A stretch of DNA of 64,000 bases from Tetrahymena elliotti 4EA (lineage: Eukaryota > Ciliophora > Oligohymenophorea > Hymenostomatida > Tetrahymenidae), in NCBI GenBank assembly GCA_000231825.2, contig JH720361.1:202396-266395 (forward strand), read 5' to 3'. The translations under genes and the position numbers were made by a program. The notes beneath the pieces are model-generated. The model saw only the letters and a program-made list of their open reading frames with translations, was not told the DNA's origin and ran no database searches. Positions 51,267-64,000 of the stretch are shown piece after piece (within the stretch, counting starts at the first letter, position 1; every line of letters begins with the position of its first letter).

Positions 51267-54200
51267 ATGATTTAAGATTAAGTTACAAACAAACTTACAT
51301 AAAAAGATTAAGAGGATGAAATAACAATTAAAACTGAGACAGTTTCTAAAGAAAAAAATAACAAAATTTATACTAAGCCAAGCACATCTCTAGCTCTTCA
51401 ACTTTTATAGCAAACAAAGCAATCAAATATCTCAAATGAAAAGCTTGAAATAAATAATAAAATTATAAAAGATTTGTTGAACGAGAACAAAAAAGGAAAA
51501 ATTCCAGATAGTCAACCTTCACAAGGTGAAAGTAATAGCAGCACAACTAAATTATAGTTGCATCTGTAGTAAAGAATTCAAAAAAGTTAAATTTAAAAAC
51601 AAAATGATGACAATTTAGATGAAAATTTTCATGTAGCAAGGCCAGAAGATGATAGTAGAATACAAAATATATAAAATAGGTAGTATAAAAATAAAATATT
51701 TAAAATGAATTTTGAATAAGTATTTAATAAAAAAATAGAGATAGTTAAAGTTAATTGAATGTAAAGCGAATCAGATAAATGACAGAAGATAGTAATCATA
51801 ATCAACATACATAAAATATGTACAGCTATTCTAACCTAGGTTCACCAATAGATTAGAAAAAGATACCTATTAGATTAAATGAATCAAATATGAATAAAAG
51901 GAGTAGTGTTTAACTCAATTCAAGAAATTCTAAATCAAATATTTCAGCTCCATTTTCATTCATTTAAATGAGTGCTAAATTTAAAGAGGATTCAAAACCA
52001 AATTAAGGAAACACTTCAGCAACCAGCTATGGAAATTTAACGCAAAGCTAATTGCATAAAACAGAAGATGTTTATAAAATTAAAAGTAATAGTATAATAA
52101 GTTCAAATAGGAGATTAAATGGTTCAGATATTACATCTGTCAAAAGCCTTAGAGAGTTTAAATCAAATGAACAAACTAAATAAGCTTCTAAATTCATAGA
52201 AAGTTCATACATCAGCTAAAGAAATTAAAATTCAAGTATGTAAACTAGCTCTTAAGCTTACAATATTAGAAATTCTATAAATTCATAATTTTAGGTACAA
52301 GCTTAACATAATCTAAGTAAAAATTAATTACATTCTCCTACAAGTTTATTTGAAGGCTTTTCTAAGGTCAATTAAACCTATTATCCTTAAACTACTATTG
52401 GAATAGAATCAAACAGATCTTAAAACAAAGATAAATTCTCATATACACTTAAAATTAATAATGCAAATACAGATGATTAAGATTATAATAACAATATACC
52501 AAGTCTAAATTCTATACAAGCCAATCTATCAAATCCACCAACTTCATACTCACAAAAGCACCCTCCAATAAAACCTATAGCTTAAATAGATTTAACTTAA
52601 ATTCCACCTACATTAGGTTCTATGGGAGATCTTTTAAGTTTTAGAAGTAATATGAATGGGTAAAGTACAAAATAAGGATAAAGCACAACTGCTTCAATTA
52701 ATTTAAACATAAATGGAGGTTTTAGCTCTAATAAAAGTAAAAAATTTGCATAATCTTTCACTCAATTAACAAAAATAGTAACAACAAAACAATCACCAGA
52801 TAAAAGTCCAAATAATTAGAATGATAACGTGTTCTTTAAAAGTTAGAATGCAGAAAAAATGTAAGCTTTTATAAAAATCAATAAAGATGATTAACCAATT
52901 CAGGTTTAGCTTGAATCTTCTTTAAAAAAGGAAGTTCCTTCAGCCCTTTCAGAAGGTCCAACTTCCAGATAAGAATTAATTTAAATGTAAAAGTGGTTTT
53001 AAAATTCACTAAATCAAATTTAGAAAATGAACAATTCAAAGAAAATAGACCACCTATCTTCCTTAGTCGATTTAGCTTGTCAAGAACTCTTAAGACAAAT
53101 ATCTATTGAATGCTAAGAAAGAGGTGATCTGATGCAGAATGTAATTTTACAATTTTGATTATTTTTTTTAATTTTTAAATGTAAAAAAGGTGATGAAATA
53201 TTAGGTTTTTTCTTTGAAAGAATAAGTAGAAAAACAAAGAGTTGAATTTGAAAAGATGAAAAAATAACAAAAAGATGAATATTTGGAATCTCATAAAACA
53301 TATGAAGGTATTTTTCAATCAAAAGACTCTGAGATTAAAAAACTAAAAGGGCAATTGTCCGAATTACACACAAAACTGAAAGAAAATACTAGTTAAATAG
53401 AAGATAAAGTTTAAAATGATAAAATGTTAAGGGACTAATTGACCAAACTGAAAGAATTAGTTACTTACATGAAATAGAAACAAACTGAATCTCAACTAGA
53501 AAATTATAAATTAAGGAAAAAAATTAAGAAAGTTGGAAACAGATTGAAAGAAGAAAAAAAAACATAGCATTTGGATGATAATACTTCTCTGTTTATCAAA
53601 GGAAAATATTAATTAGATAGTGGAAGTAAAGCCAACTAAACACATACAGATTAATAAAATCACTTATCTAATGAGAGCTCAATAAATAGTGAGTAAAATA
53701 AAACAAAACTTACTATTTGATATCAAAGATTAGTTTTTGATAAATTATTTTTCATTGATTGTAATGAAGTTTATTTTTATATCACTTTTAAATAATAGTT
53801 TATTTATTATTGATGAGAATAAGCCTAGTGAACGTTTGATAAATATTGGGGCAGTAAATGAAAGCATTGAGAAACTTAATTATGTGAGATATACTAATCC
53901 AGAAGATATAAAGAAGCTAGAAGTTGTTCAAACTCAAACTGGTGCCTCTTTGCTAATACTTAATGATATGAGAGAAGCTGAAGTGCAAACAGAATTAGTT
54001 AATTTATTAGATGATGAATATGATAGTATTCTTTAAGATAAGTTTACTTTTGATTAATTTATGTATAAAGTAGAGAATTAAGAGGCTTAAGTTGAGTATC
54101 TAAAGTAAAGAGAAATTAATTTAATTGAATAAATAGAATCTCTTAAGGCCCAACTTAATAGAGCAGATGAGTATTAAGCAAATAATATAACTAATTTTTA

Positions 54201-56471
54201 GATTACTTAACCACTTGTCCTAAATAATGGAGCCTCAAGTCGCTACTCTGGATAAGATTTCGATGTTTCATCTTTAGCATCCTTTACCCCTCATTTAAAG
54301 AAAAAAGCTGATACTGTAGACACACTTCTTACAGAGAAATATAAAAATATCATGCAAAAATTAAATTTAGATAGCAAAAATGTTTCTGAATCAGTTTCAA
54401 GTGATTCAAGTTTCGACGATGATGACGAAGATAGCCCTATTCCTATTAGTAAAGATGAAAAAGCAGCAAGAAGAGCTAAAAGATAAAATCTTATTAAGGC
54501 TGTTCAAAAGAAAACAAATGTACGTTAGCTTGGTGAGAAAGTAATAAAAATAATTTAATTAATTGTAATCACTTTTTTATTTGTTATTTTTTGAAGATAA
54601 ATCAAGTAGAATCTCTTTTCAATGACATTGGTAGATAGATTGTTGAAAAAGTAAAGAAGAACAAATATTATAAATTTAGGAACTTTATGCCTCTTCCTAC
54701 ATTGTTAAAGTAAATTAACTTAGTGTATTTAGAGAGAATGAGAATGGTAAATGAAAACCCAAGAATAAAGGAATAAGAGTGCAGCAACTTTACTTATTAT
54801 TTCTTAACTAAGCTCTATGGTTTTAAAAAAATAGTAGATTAAAAGTTTATTATTTTTATGCTTTCAATCAAGAAATATCTGTCAATATTGAGAGTTAATA
54901 TGTTTGCTAGATTTATTGGTTTGATTGAAAATAGAACTTTGAATTTCTCTTTAGATGAATGTAATAAGTATATTGAAGTACTTAATTATGTATTTAATGT
55001 ATCTTTAGTTGGTTAACCTCCTAATCCTATTGAAAATGATGCTCACTACATGATTCCATTTATCAGAGCTATGGCCTTTGTTGGTAATACTATTTATTGT
55101 TTGTTTGTTTGTTTTTTTAAATGATATTTTACTTAACTTAAAGGAAACTTTGTTGACTCGAGAATGACTTATGAAGAATAGACAGAGTTTAAAAAAGATA
55201 TTGAATCTCTAAAAGAAAATGATTCTAAAAATATTCATACTAATGGTATAATAGACTTTGACGTGTTTTTAAATAAAATGTTGGCAAAATATAGATAGCT
55301 TGTTAATAGGGCTAAGACTTATGTTATAAATGCATTTGCAGCTTCTGATTTAGATGGCAATGGTGTGTGTAACTTAGATGAATTCTTGATTCTAAATAGA
55401 CATATTGAAGTAGATATTTATGATGAGGACGTTTTGACTTAAATTTTCTAAGAAAATGCAGACAGAGTAATAGATGGCGAACCAAATTTAAGTTTTGATA
55501 AATTTGCTGTAGTTTGTGTTGACTACAATTTGTTTTCAGATGAATAGCAAGATAGATTTTTAGGAATCCGTCACAAAAGGGAAATAGATTTTAAGATGTA
55601 AGAGTTTTAAACAGAGTGGATCTTTAGAAGACGTGAGTTAAGAGCTATTTTTGAATAACTCAATTTAATTTCATAAGAATAGAAAGTTAAGTGGCTTCAA
55701 ATTATCGATGTACTAGATAGTAAATTATAAAATGCTGTCTAAGATGAATTCAAGCCATTACTTATTGCATATAAGATATTATAAAATGAATCTAAAACTC
55801 TTCTCTCTTTAGAAGAAGAAGTTAAAAGAGATGAAGAATTATTAAATCAATATCATGAAAAAGCTATCAAAGAATAAAAAGAGCAATAAAATAGCTTTTA
55901 AATATTAGATTAATCAAGTCGTCTTTCAGAGAATAATTCTCCTAAAATAACTAAAAAGAATAAAAGTGGTGGTAATTCAATTACTCAAATGCTATAAATT
56001 CCTATTGGCAATAGTTTAATTAATTTAAGTGGTTAAAAGAGAGTTTCATAGTATGCTGTTTAAAATCAACAATCTAGTTTAAGTTAAATTCCTCAAATAT
56101 TCACATTTAGCAATCCCTAATTGGCTGCTTAACAAAGTTCTACTTCAATCACTAATATAACTACTTCACAAGCTAGTACCACAAACATAGAATAAAATTT
56201 AAAGGATGCTAATTTTATAGAGTTGATGCTTGAAAAACTTAAAAAAGTACATAATAAAGAAAAGTTTTTAGTAAATATTTTGCTCAAGAATGGTGTTGAA
56301 GAGCCAACTGAAAACGATATTAACTAAATTTAGAATATAATACTTGCTTTAGATTAAAATAATGCTTCCAATGAGCAGTAACAAAACGTTAAATAGATTC
56401 TTTTCTAATTCCTTATGAGATAAATCAATCAAGCTAAAAAGACATCAAATTCTCAAACCCTAATTTTATGA
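51267..56471 (+). CDS. Axonemal dynein light chain-domain-like protein with EF-hand
   Basis: Exons 51267-51679, 51739-53140, 53190-53688, 53729-54540, 54597-55083 and 55144-56471 total 1646 aa. Residues about 1-570 are Ser/Asn/Gln-rich. A short match to the axonemal dynein light chain/p28 family, ACQELLRQISIECQERGDLM, lies near 580-605, followed by a long coiled coil (EKQRVEFEKMKKQQKDEYLE). Similar large proteins are AXDND1-like. Residues 700-990 hold more coiled coil and an acidic Ser-rich stretch; 1000-1200 is a helical region. An EF-hand (DLDGNGVCNLDEF, from Asp1273) is followed by a second degenerate one; the tail is Gln/Ser-rich. This fits a cilium-associated protein with calcium sensitivity. 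The exon 3/4 junction (40-nt intron 53689-53728) is the least certain: it introduces a hydrophobic segment (FIFISLLNNSLFII) that may partly be intron. Confidence 0.75.
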
Positions 56472-57642
56472 ATGAACCTTATCTAATAAAATACAAATTT
56501 GATCTTTCTTTTTGATGGGTTAAATTAATTAATAAATAAATAAATTAATTACTTTCAACTTTCAACATTTCAACATTTCAAAATAAAAATTCAGTATGCA
56601 ATAAATATTTCAAAACTATATCAGAATATAAAAAATTATTTATTTTAATTTGTGCTTGTGCACTTACCTACCTACCTTTTTACAATCTTTATTTATGTCC
56701 AAAATTGAATTAACTTTTCTTCTCTCAATTATCTAAATTTTCTTCATATTATTTTTTCATTAAAATTATGATTGATCTTTTTCTTTAAATTTGTTGTAAT
56801 TTTAGTATTTTTAAGGTATTACTTCAAATCTTTTCTAAACATTCTAATAATTTTTTGAAAAAAATACCCTCCTTACCTTAACTTAACATAACCAATGTCT
56901 CTTCTTATTTTAAATTTAACTTTTAGTTATTTTAATTTTTTATATTTATCATTTTATAATTCATTATCTCATTAAAATATTTCCTATTTATTAGCTTTGA
57001 TTTTTGGTCCAAAAATATTTTAAATTCTTTCAGGATTAAACATAAATTTGATAACTTTTTTTAAAAAAATGAAAAGTAAAAATAAACAATTTTGAAGGAT
57101 CATTTATTAAAAATTAAATTAAAATTGAGAAAATATTAAAAAAATTGAAACTTAAATTGAAAAACATAAACCTTTTTTTTTACGGTTTAAGATGTTTTTT
57201 TTGCTATTTTAAGAAAGAAAAGAAAAGTTAAATTAAAATAATTTTGAATTCCTAAATATCATCAATAGTATTTATTTTGATAATTTTTCTAAATAAGTTA
57301 CTAATTTAAATTTTGACTAGAAAAATTTAGTTTTTGTTAAAAAATCATAATCTGTTAATACTTTTGAAAGCTAGATTTTTCAGAAATTTAGGGTGCTAAA
57401 AACTAATTAGAATTTTTAATTATATTTTGCAAAGTAAGTAATAGACTTAGTGGGAAGTGTCTTATTTAGAATTAAACATATTTAATTGAGCTGATTGATT
57501 GAGTTGAATAGAATTATTGATTGGTTTAGTTATCTATTCTGATAGAAATTAATAATGTTTGATAATTAAATTTTTAAGAATAAAACAAAATTTTTCAATT
57601 AAGGAGTAAAAAAAATAAATATTAATTATTAAGTTAGTAAAA
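56472..57642. other. Intergenic, no gene seen
   Basis: About 1.2 kb of AT-rich sequence between two plus-strand genes. No coding frame, repeat or RNA could be supported. Confidence 0.6.
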
Positions 57643-59386
57643 ATGAATAATAAATACCCAAATCTTCAAGATTAGGTTAGGGGCAACGAATAGTAGCAAT
57701 TTAATGGAGATGATGGATTTGAGAATATAGATTATGTTGAAGATGATGAAAATGACCATGTTGAGGATAGAAATAATTAGTATAATTAAAATATAAGAAG
57801 CAGTAAATATGATCAAGATGTTCAAGATTTACCAGCAATTGATCCAAATTAATTCAATAGTTATTTTAAACCTGATCCTTACTTAGAAGGTTTAGTTGTT
57901 GATATTATAGATTATTGCAGCAAGACAGATTGGTATGTTCTTTCAATTTTAGTTTTAAATTTGCTTTTTGAATATTTCAATCAAAAGTAATACTGAATTA
58001 TAATTGTTGTTTAAAATAGGGGTATTGTTGAACATGTTATGTATCAAATTAAATCATACAAGAAAGGTAAAGAATCAGAATTTACTCTCGTTTAAAGAAG
58101 ATATAGTGATTTTGAATGGCTAGTTAAAGAATTTGAATAGAAATATATTGGAATTATTCTACCTCCTCTCCCTGAAAAGAATGTTCTTTCAAAAATTAAT
58201 TTTCAAAAGGTCGATTTAATAAAAAGACCAGAATTCTTGTAAGATAGATTAATATGCTTAAAGGCTTTCTTAAAAAAAGTTTTAGACCACCCTAAACTTT
58301 CCAAAACAAAAGAATTCAAATCGTTTATAAGAGATACTGATAATGTAAATATTACAAATTCTTTGAAAATATGTTTAATTTTTAATACCTAATAGGATTT
58401 TTCAAAGTTCAAGGAGAAGTCTTTCACCTCAAGACAATCTGCTAATGAACCCATTGGAAGTGGAATGATTAAAAAATTTTACAATTCAGTTTAGACAGGC
58501 TTGACAACAGCAGTGGATTACATTTCTGGAACTAGATAAAAAAGGGAAAGATAAAAAACTAAAGAAGATGAAAAATTCGAAAATTATGAGAGATATTATC
58601 AAAATTAAAAAGAAAAAATTAATGAAACCACAAAATGCCTGCATCATATATTTGAATTTAAAAAAAAACAATCTGAAAATATGTCTTAATTCTCTGTCAT
58701 TCTTGACTAGTTGAGTAAAATTTTAAATTTAATATTTATTTCAATTCACTTTTTATTTTTGTTTTTTTATTCTTATTTGCTTAACTTCAACTTCAATTAA
58801 TTAGAGAGCTAAAAAGGAGTTTCTGAGTTGAAAGACACCACTTTCAAGGCTTCAGAGCAGCAAGCTAAAAGTTCTAATGACCTAATTTTAAGTATTGAAG
58901 GCCCACTTAGAGTAAATAGAATTTGAAATTAAGTTTAGTAATAATTTTATATTAATCATATAGGAACAAATCAAACATTTTGACTCCTGTCTTGGAATTT
59001 TGAGCCACAGAAAAGAACTCTTGTTAAAAATATTTGAAAATTAAGTAAAAATTGATTAGCTATTAAGATAGGCTGGAAAATAAGTAAAAATAACACTTTA
59101 AACTCTTAACTAATAAATGTTTTTTTAAAAGGACGAAATAGATAATTTAAGAGATGAAGTAGAAAATGATGAAAAGAGATTGGCAACACTTTAATACTTA
59201 TTCTAAGAAGATAATGATTACTTTAAAAATATGATATAATAACAAATTAAAGAAATTCTACAATCATTTTCAAGCAAATCAATTGAACATTCTTAACAAG
59301 TAAATTTAAATTATAAAAAAGAGATATTATTTATTAAACTAAACAAATTAAAATAGATGGCTAGAATTTGGTAAAACTCTTACTGA
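57643..59386 (+). CDS. Sorting nexin with PX domain and C-terminal BAR-like helices
   Basis: Seven exons (57643-57932, 58020-58344, 58396-58714, 58805-58911, 58964-59083, 59132-59299, 59357-59386) total 452 aa. Sorting nexins bind PI3P on endosomes through the PX domain and bend membranes with the BAR domain, for example in retromer. The PX domain spans about 75-200 with RRYSDFEWL (Arg123-Arg124-Tyr125-Ser126) and LPPLPEK, the loop that touches the membrane. The N-terminal 75 residues are acidic. Residues 210-450 form the helical BAR part (ILDQLKSQKGVSELKDTTFK, IKHFDSCLGILSHRKELLLK, YFKNMIQQQIKEILQSF) and the end QMARIWQNSY resembles SNX1/2-type termini. The last exon is just 30 nt. All phases agree. 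The exact SNX subtype is not decided. Confidence 0.92.
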
Positions 59387-60113
59387 CTAATTATCTGATA
59401 CACACAACATTCTATATTTTAATACTAAATATTATATTAATATTTTACTGACTCTATATAAATTATACATTTAATTCTTCAGAGTTGTTTTTATTTCATT
59501 ATAAAATAAAATCTTACTAAATTTAAATAGTAATCTTTATTAATTTTTATCATCATATCAACATTTCTATTTCTCTTAACAACATAATAAATTTAATTTT
59601 TATTTTTTACTGAATAATTTACATTCTATCAAATTTCAAAAATATTATTCATTTCCCAAAATAAATAATTTGAAGCTAAAAATAATAAAATATTTAATTT
59701 AAATTAAATCATTATTTAAAATAATTGGATTGTTTACTCAAATTAATTACAGCTTTGCCTTATAGTACTTTTTGTTAAAATACACTAACAAAAATTTAAT
59801 TTTTGAATTTAGAGATGAGGGATGAATTTTATAATTTTATTTGAATACAAAATAATAATAATTTTAAGTTCAAAATCATAAAATATTTAAAAAATTTAAT
59901 CTTTTTTTAAAATATAACTTGATTATTTACTCAAAAAATAACTTTATCATACAACCCCTTTTTTAATTTACTTATATAATGAAATTGTTTATTTGAGAGA
60001 ACTCTTTTGCATAATTTTACAATTTTATTTTGGTATAATATTACAAAAATGAAGAAATATACATATTTTTTTATTTGTTATATTTAAATGTATAAAAATA
60101 GATAAGGAAATAT
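59387..60113. other. Convergent intergenic region
   Basis: AT-rich sequence between the 3' ends of the plus-strand sorting nexin and the minus-strand PH-RING gene. It should contain both polyadenylation regions. No gene was seen. Confidence 0.6.
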
Positions 60114-62623
60114 TCAGTCTAGGAAATCTAAGAGATCTACTCTACAAAGAGGACATTTTCTAGTGGCAGTAAAATTACCTGAAGTTATCCACTTTAGGAT
60201 GCAATCTTTATGATAATAATGTTTATTTTTACAGCAAAAAACAGGATCTTTTGCTTGCTGGTAATATTCTAAGCATATAGAGCATTCTTACTCTTTGTAA
60301 TTTTCTATTGTACCAGCTTAAAAGAATTTAATGTATACTTAATTTTTTTTTTAAGAATTATTTAATTATTATCTTCTTGTTGTGCTATTATTCTATACAA
60401 CTTGATAAATTATATTAGCAAAATATCCCAAGGTTTTAAAAAAGCATGTAACGGAGTATAAGATTACAGCAAATACTGGAATTATAATTAATTATGGTAA
60501 GGAAACAGTTATTTTGAAAAATTACTTATATCTTTTTAAGAAAGTAGATTTTAAAACAGGTATTAGAATAATTTATATGACATTCAGCCAATCCCTAAAC
60601 AAAATACTTGCAAAAAAGGAGATACAAATAACTTAAACTTCAAGATCATTAATTTTGTCTTGTGTTTAAATTTCATATTAACTAAAAGATATTTTATAAA
60701 TATCTTTTTTATAGTAATTTTAGTATGATTTGTCATGTATTTTCTCGTAATTCTTAATATCATTTCTTAAATTCAAAAATATTTCTTCAATGTAGAAAGT
60801 TAATTTTGTAAAAGTTATCCCATAATTAATTAATAAAAACCAGTTTGAAAAATAGCTCCAATTAAATTATTCTTATTGATTCTTTAATCTCATCAACAAC
60901 CAAAATAAACAAAATACCTCATAAAAAATCTACCAGTTGTCCTTTATGATTTGAAATATTATATAGAGGTACTAGTTTACTGAATTATCCTTGACTTCAT
61001 TTTTATAAACCAAATATTTTGAAAAGTAGAATTATATCTTCTATTCAACAACTTCCAAAAGAGCTTGATTATTTGATGGTATTATTCTATTTAATTAAAA
61101 AATTTATAAATAAAAAAAGATATCTTATATTAATATTTACTGATTGGTTACTTTCCAGATACCTTTTTTAGAGTTAAAGTTGGTTGAGAAGTTTTTTATT
61201 ATTGATTCAAGAAATTAGTAGTTTTTAGTGAATATATTGATTGAAAAGTGTTTAGAATCTTTTATATGAACTTAATAAACAGCTTAGAATAATTGATTTC
61301 TGTCTAAAATGAACAATTCACTGTTTTTATATTGTTCAAATATCATCAAATTTCTATTCATCTAAAGAAGTTTTGACAGAAGGTCATTTAAAGTGTAAAG
61401 ATTTTCAATGATAAGTGGTTAAGTAGTGTAAGCCTCTACGTTACATTTTATAGCAATTTTTTTAGACTTCATGTATTTATATAGTACACAGAATTATGTG
61501 ATAACAATTGAGCAAAAAGTATAAATAAGCTAATTTCTTTACCATTATATGGCATTAAATAAAACAATACATATTAGGAATAGAGATAGAAATATCCTTA
61601 AGGGTAAAATATTTCTTTAACTTTCAAAAATTCTTTAAAGATGAATTGATTGCATAAAATTGAACTTAATATTGTTAGAATATTATTCATAATTGAATAG
61701 ATTTGGCTATGTAGTTATTGGTAATATTATCTCCTCTATCTTTTGTTTTACAATCAACTTTTAATTGATATTGTTGTTAAGTTCACTGACGAACTTCTCT
61801 TCATAATAGTCTTCTTTTTTACCTTTGATTTATCAAATTCAGTTCTTTAAAAAAATTTATTTACAATTAAAATTGATATTTTACCTATTATAAAGTCTTT
61901 AATTTTACTAAAAACTCCTTATTCTTTTTTTTAAATTTATTCTTTTTCTAATTCTTTTTAAATTTCCCTGTTATTTTCTAACTTTTGTTAGATTTTTTAG
62001 TTCTGATCAGGTTCTTTTTGGTTGCTTGGATTAAATATTCTTTAACGAACTTATTACTAGCTTTAATCTTAACCTAATTATTGCCTTTTTTCCTGTGTAT
62101 TATTCTATTACTAAAAAATTTCGTTTTGATTTTAAAGCTAATTTGTTCTGTTTAAGACTTATTATTAATTGGCTTGCATATTTTAGTATTTATTTCTTTA
62201 TTAATCTATATTACTTCTAGTATCTGGATTTTAAAGCTAAAGAGGACTCACTTCAGCGTTAGGGTTATATCTTTATTGTTCCAATTATTATACATTTGGA
62301 CTTTATGAATTTCTCCTTATAAGATCTTGTGCTTAAAACTGTGGAATATAGGAGATGTCCATAGATGATACTTTTGATTAGATAAGCTTTTAGTACCATA
62401 ATTCATGCAAATCTGTTTTTATTTGCAATTACTCCTTGCTTCCTTACAAAAATTTTATGATCTTATTCATTCTATCTTAAACAATCTAAACTTCTTTTAA
62501 GACAAAATTTCGCTTAAGTTTAGTCATAGCTGCATCATCAAAATATTTAAAATTTCCCTAAGTTATGCATGCATATCTTTGCTACCAAAACCAGCCTCTC
62601 TTAATATTTATCCAGCCTTCCAT
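60114..62623 (-). CDS. PH domain + multi-pass membrane + RING-H2 protein (putative E3 ligase)
   Basis: Three minus-strand exons (62623-61885, 61822-61141, 61086-60114) total 797 aa. Residues 1-85 look like a PH domain: MEGWINIKRGWFWQQRYACI, then QIKTDLHELWYQKL, with the conserved final Trp. A Gln/Asn-rich linker follows to about 245. Hydrophobic segments lie at about 320-338, 344-362, 524-540, 552-566, 623-652 and 666-688. A RING-H2 finger closes the protein (Cys742, Cys745, Cys758/759, His763, His766, Cys769, Cys785, Cys788; ECSICLEYY...KCPLCR). RING fingers recruit E2-ubiquitin, so an E3 ligase anchored in a membrane and tethered by lipid binding is the likely role. A further 5' exon cannot be excluded, because an acceptor-like TTTTAG precedes the ATG. 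An apparent 36-nt GT-AG intron at 60882-60917 is in frame without stop and is treated as coding. Confidence 0.85.
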
Positions 62624-63770
62624 GAGCAAAAACCTAAAATATTAAATAATATTTCTACTAAAAACTAATTTTTGATTAATTAATTATAAATTTCTAATCG
62701 TTGTTTTCTCTTATTGATGATTTAGTAACCTAATATAAAGCAAACTAATCTTTAAAAAATTTACAAAAGCAAATTTTAAAAAAATAAAAATAATTTTTAA
62801 TCAACTAAAAACAATATTATGCAAATTATAATTCTACAAAAATATTTAAATAATTTCTGATATAAAAAGGACTTCTAAGTCTACTTTGATTTATTTCTAA
62901 ATGGTTTTTCAGATTATGTAAAAATGAATGCTCCTAAAGAAATAACTTTATTATGTATTATATTTCAATGAAGAAATGGATTTAAGAATCATTGGAAACT
63001 ATCATAAATATTTTATTTAGTAAATAATAATAACATAAATCCTTATACAAATATCAAAACTAGAAATTAAACAAAGCAATATTTTAAGAATGAAAAAAGG
63101 GAAATTATCAATTTTATTTAAAAGTAATCAACACAATATTTGTTAACAACAAAAATCAAATTTAATTCTAACAGATAACTCTTAATTAAATATTTTACTT
63201 ATCCAAAAATAAAATATTAATATTAAATCATTTTTTATACTAGACCAAGAGCTTATGTTTTGAGACTAATACCTTTTGTAAAATTATTTCCTCCATTAAT
63301 TTAGTTATCTTTTGAAGAAGAAGAAGAAATGTTAAATTTCAAAAAAAAAACATAGCAATAAGTAAATAATGAAGGATAGCCAATAATTAAGTATTTATTA
63401 TAGAGAAAAGAATATTTTATCTTTTTAAATAAAAATTTATTTATTATCTTATTACCATCTTATCTTTTTAGAAATCTTTTTTTTTATTAAAATAAATTGT
63501 TTAATTAATAATATATTTTACAACTTGAAAACAAAAGATTAATAAATTAAATGCGATTTATAAATAATAAATACATTTTTGGTTGATTTGATTGATTGGA
63601 TGAATAGATTTATTGTATTTTTACAAAAATTATGGCATTCAACTTTAACCATACATATTTGTTTCTAACTAAATTGAGAAATATTAAACAAATAATTTGC
63701 TAACAAAATTTAATATTTACATCTAAAATTCTTATTTTTTTTTATTATTTGCAAAATCTACTCAAATTTA
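62624..63770. other. Divergent promoter region
   Basis: About 1.15 kb between the start codon of the PH-RING gene (minus) and the partial gene at 63771 (plus). It is AT-rich; no gene was seen. An undetected 5' exon of the PH-RING gene could lie here. Confidence 0.5.
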
Positions 63771-64000
63771 ATGTCTTTCTCTGGTAAATAAATTGATAAT
63801 TATGAAGGTTTATACATGGTAAATTTATAATGATATTTAAATCAGCTGCTCTTCTTTATTTTACTCATTTGCTGTTATTTTTAAAAGGGGAAAGAATTTC
63901 AGAGTTATAGTAATACTCGCAAGAATAGTTTTGAAATTATGAATCTACCAGAGACTCTGAATTCATAAGATATGAAGATTAGTTCAATATCTACTTCAAA
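63771..64000 (+). CDS. 5' end of a gene leaving the window; unknown protein
   Basis: Exon 1 (63771-63818, MSFSGKQIDNYEGLYM) joins in phase 0 over a GT-AG intron (63819-63897) to exon 2 (63898 to the window end, GKEFQSYSNTRKNSFEIMNL...). The frame stays open to base 64000. Residues are polar and Ser/Asn-rich. Function is unknown from this fragment. The intron (79 nt, gtaaat...aaaag) is typical of the window. Confidence 0.6.

Noticed and set aside
60882..60917. Apparent 36-nt GT-AG intron in the PH-RING gene
   Set aside because: Its length is a multiple of three, it has no stop, and its translation (VFCLFWLLMRLK) completes a membrane segment, so it is coding.

Overview
This is a ciliate somatic (macronuclear-type) chromosome segment, most like Tetrahymena. 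It is strongly AT-rich. Conserved protein domains run straight through in-frame TAA and TAG, which stand for glutamine, and every recognisable gene ends in TGA. Standard-code gene finders would break these genes into shadows. Introns are GT-AG, AT-rich and mostly about 40-200 nt. I read the genes by hand, splicing so that phase and family motifs agree. No rRNA, tRNA, CRISPR array, transposon or telomere was recognised.

Layout, left to right: the 3' end of an unknown gene (1-123); a GRC3/NOL9-type polynucleotide 5'-kinase (922-3372, +); a two-helix membrane protein (4436-5137, +); a 480-aa unknown protein (5552-7415, +); a 966-aa protein with repeated YGxYLxxQI units and an NPYGKGGSGAPL motif (8450-11722, +); a USP12/46-type deubiquitinase (13048-14700, +); PWP1 (15649-17865, -); a Rubicon-homology-domain protein (19419-21869, +); an adrenodoxin-type [2Fe-2S] ferredoxin (22371-23028, +); a gene-poor stretch with one possible 73-aa gene (25314-25656, +); and a dual-specificity phosphatase with two introns over 1 kb (26620-31076, -).

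The right half holds two unknown charged proteins (32341-34287 and 35476-36600, both +); a calcium-dependent protein kinase (37797-39811, -); a 1301-aa 2-phosphoglycerate-kinase-like protein (42146-47021, -); a small two-helix membrane protein (48990-49538, -); a 1646-aa axonemal-dynein-light-chain-like/EF-hand protein (51267-56471, +); a PX-BAR sorting nexin (57643-59386, +); a PH + multi-helix + RING protein (60114-62623, -); and the first two exons of a gene that leaves the window (63771-64000, +).

There is no operon logic. Neighbours are functionally mixed, as is normal for a ciliate chromosome. Loose themes are ribosome biogenesis (NOL9-like, PWP1), ubiquitin and phosphoinositide/endosome biology (USP, RING, PX-BAR, Rubicon domain) and cilia/calcium (axonemal-light-chain protein, CDPK, possibly the YGxYL protein). 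Splice junctions are inferred from phase, motif continuity and GT/AG only; no transcript evidence was available.
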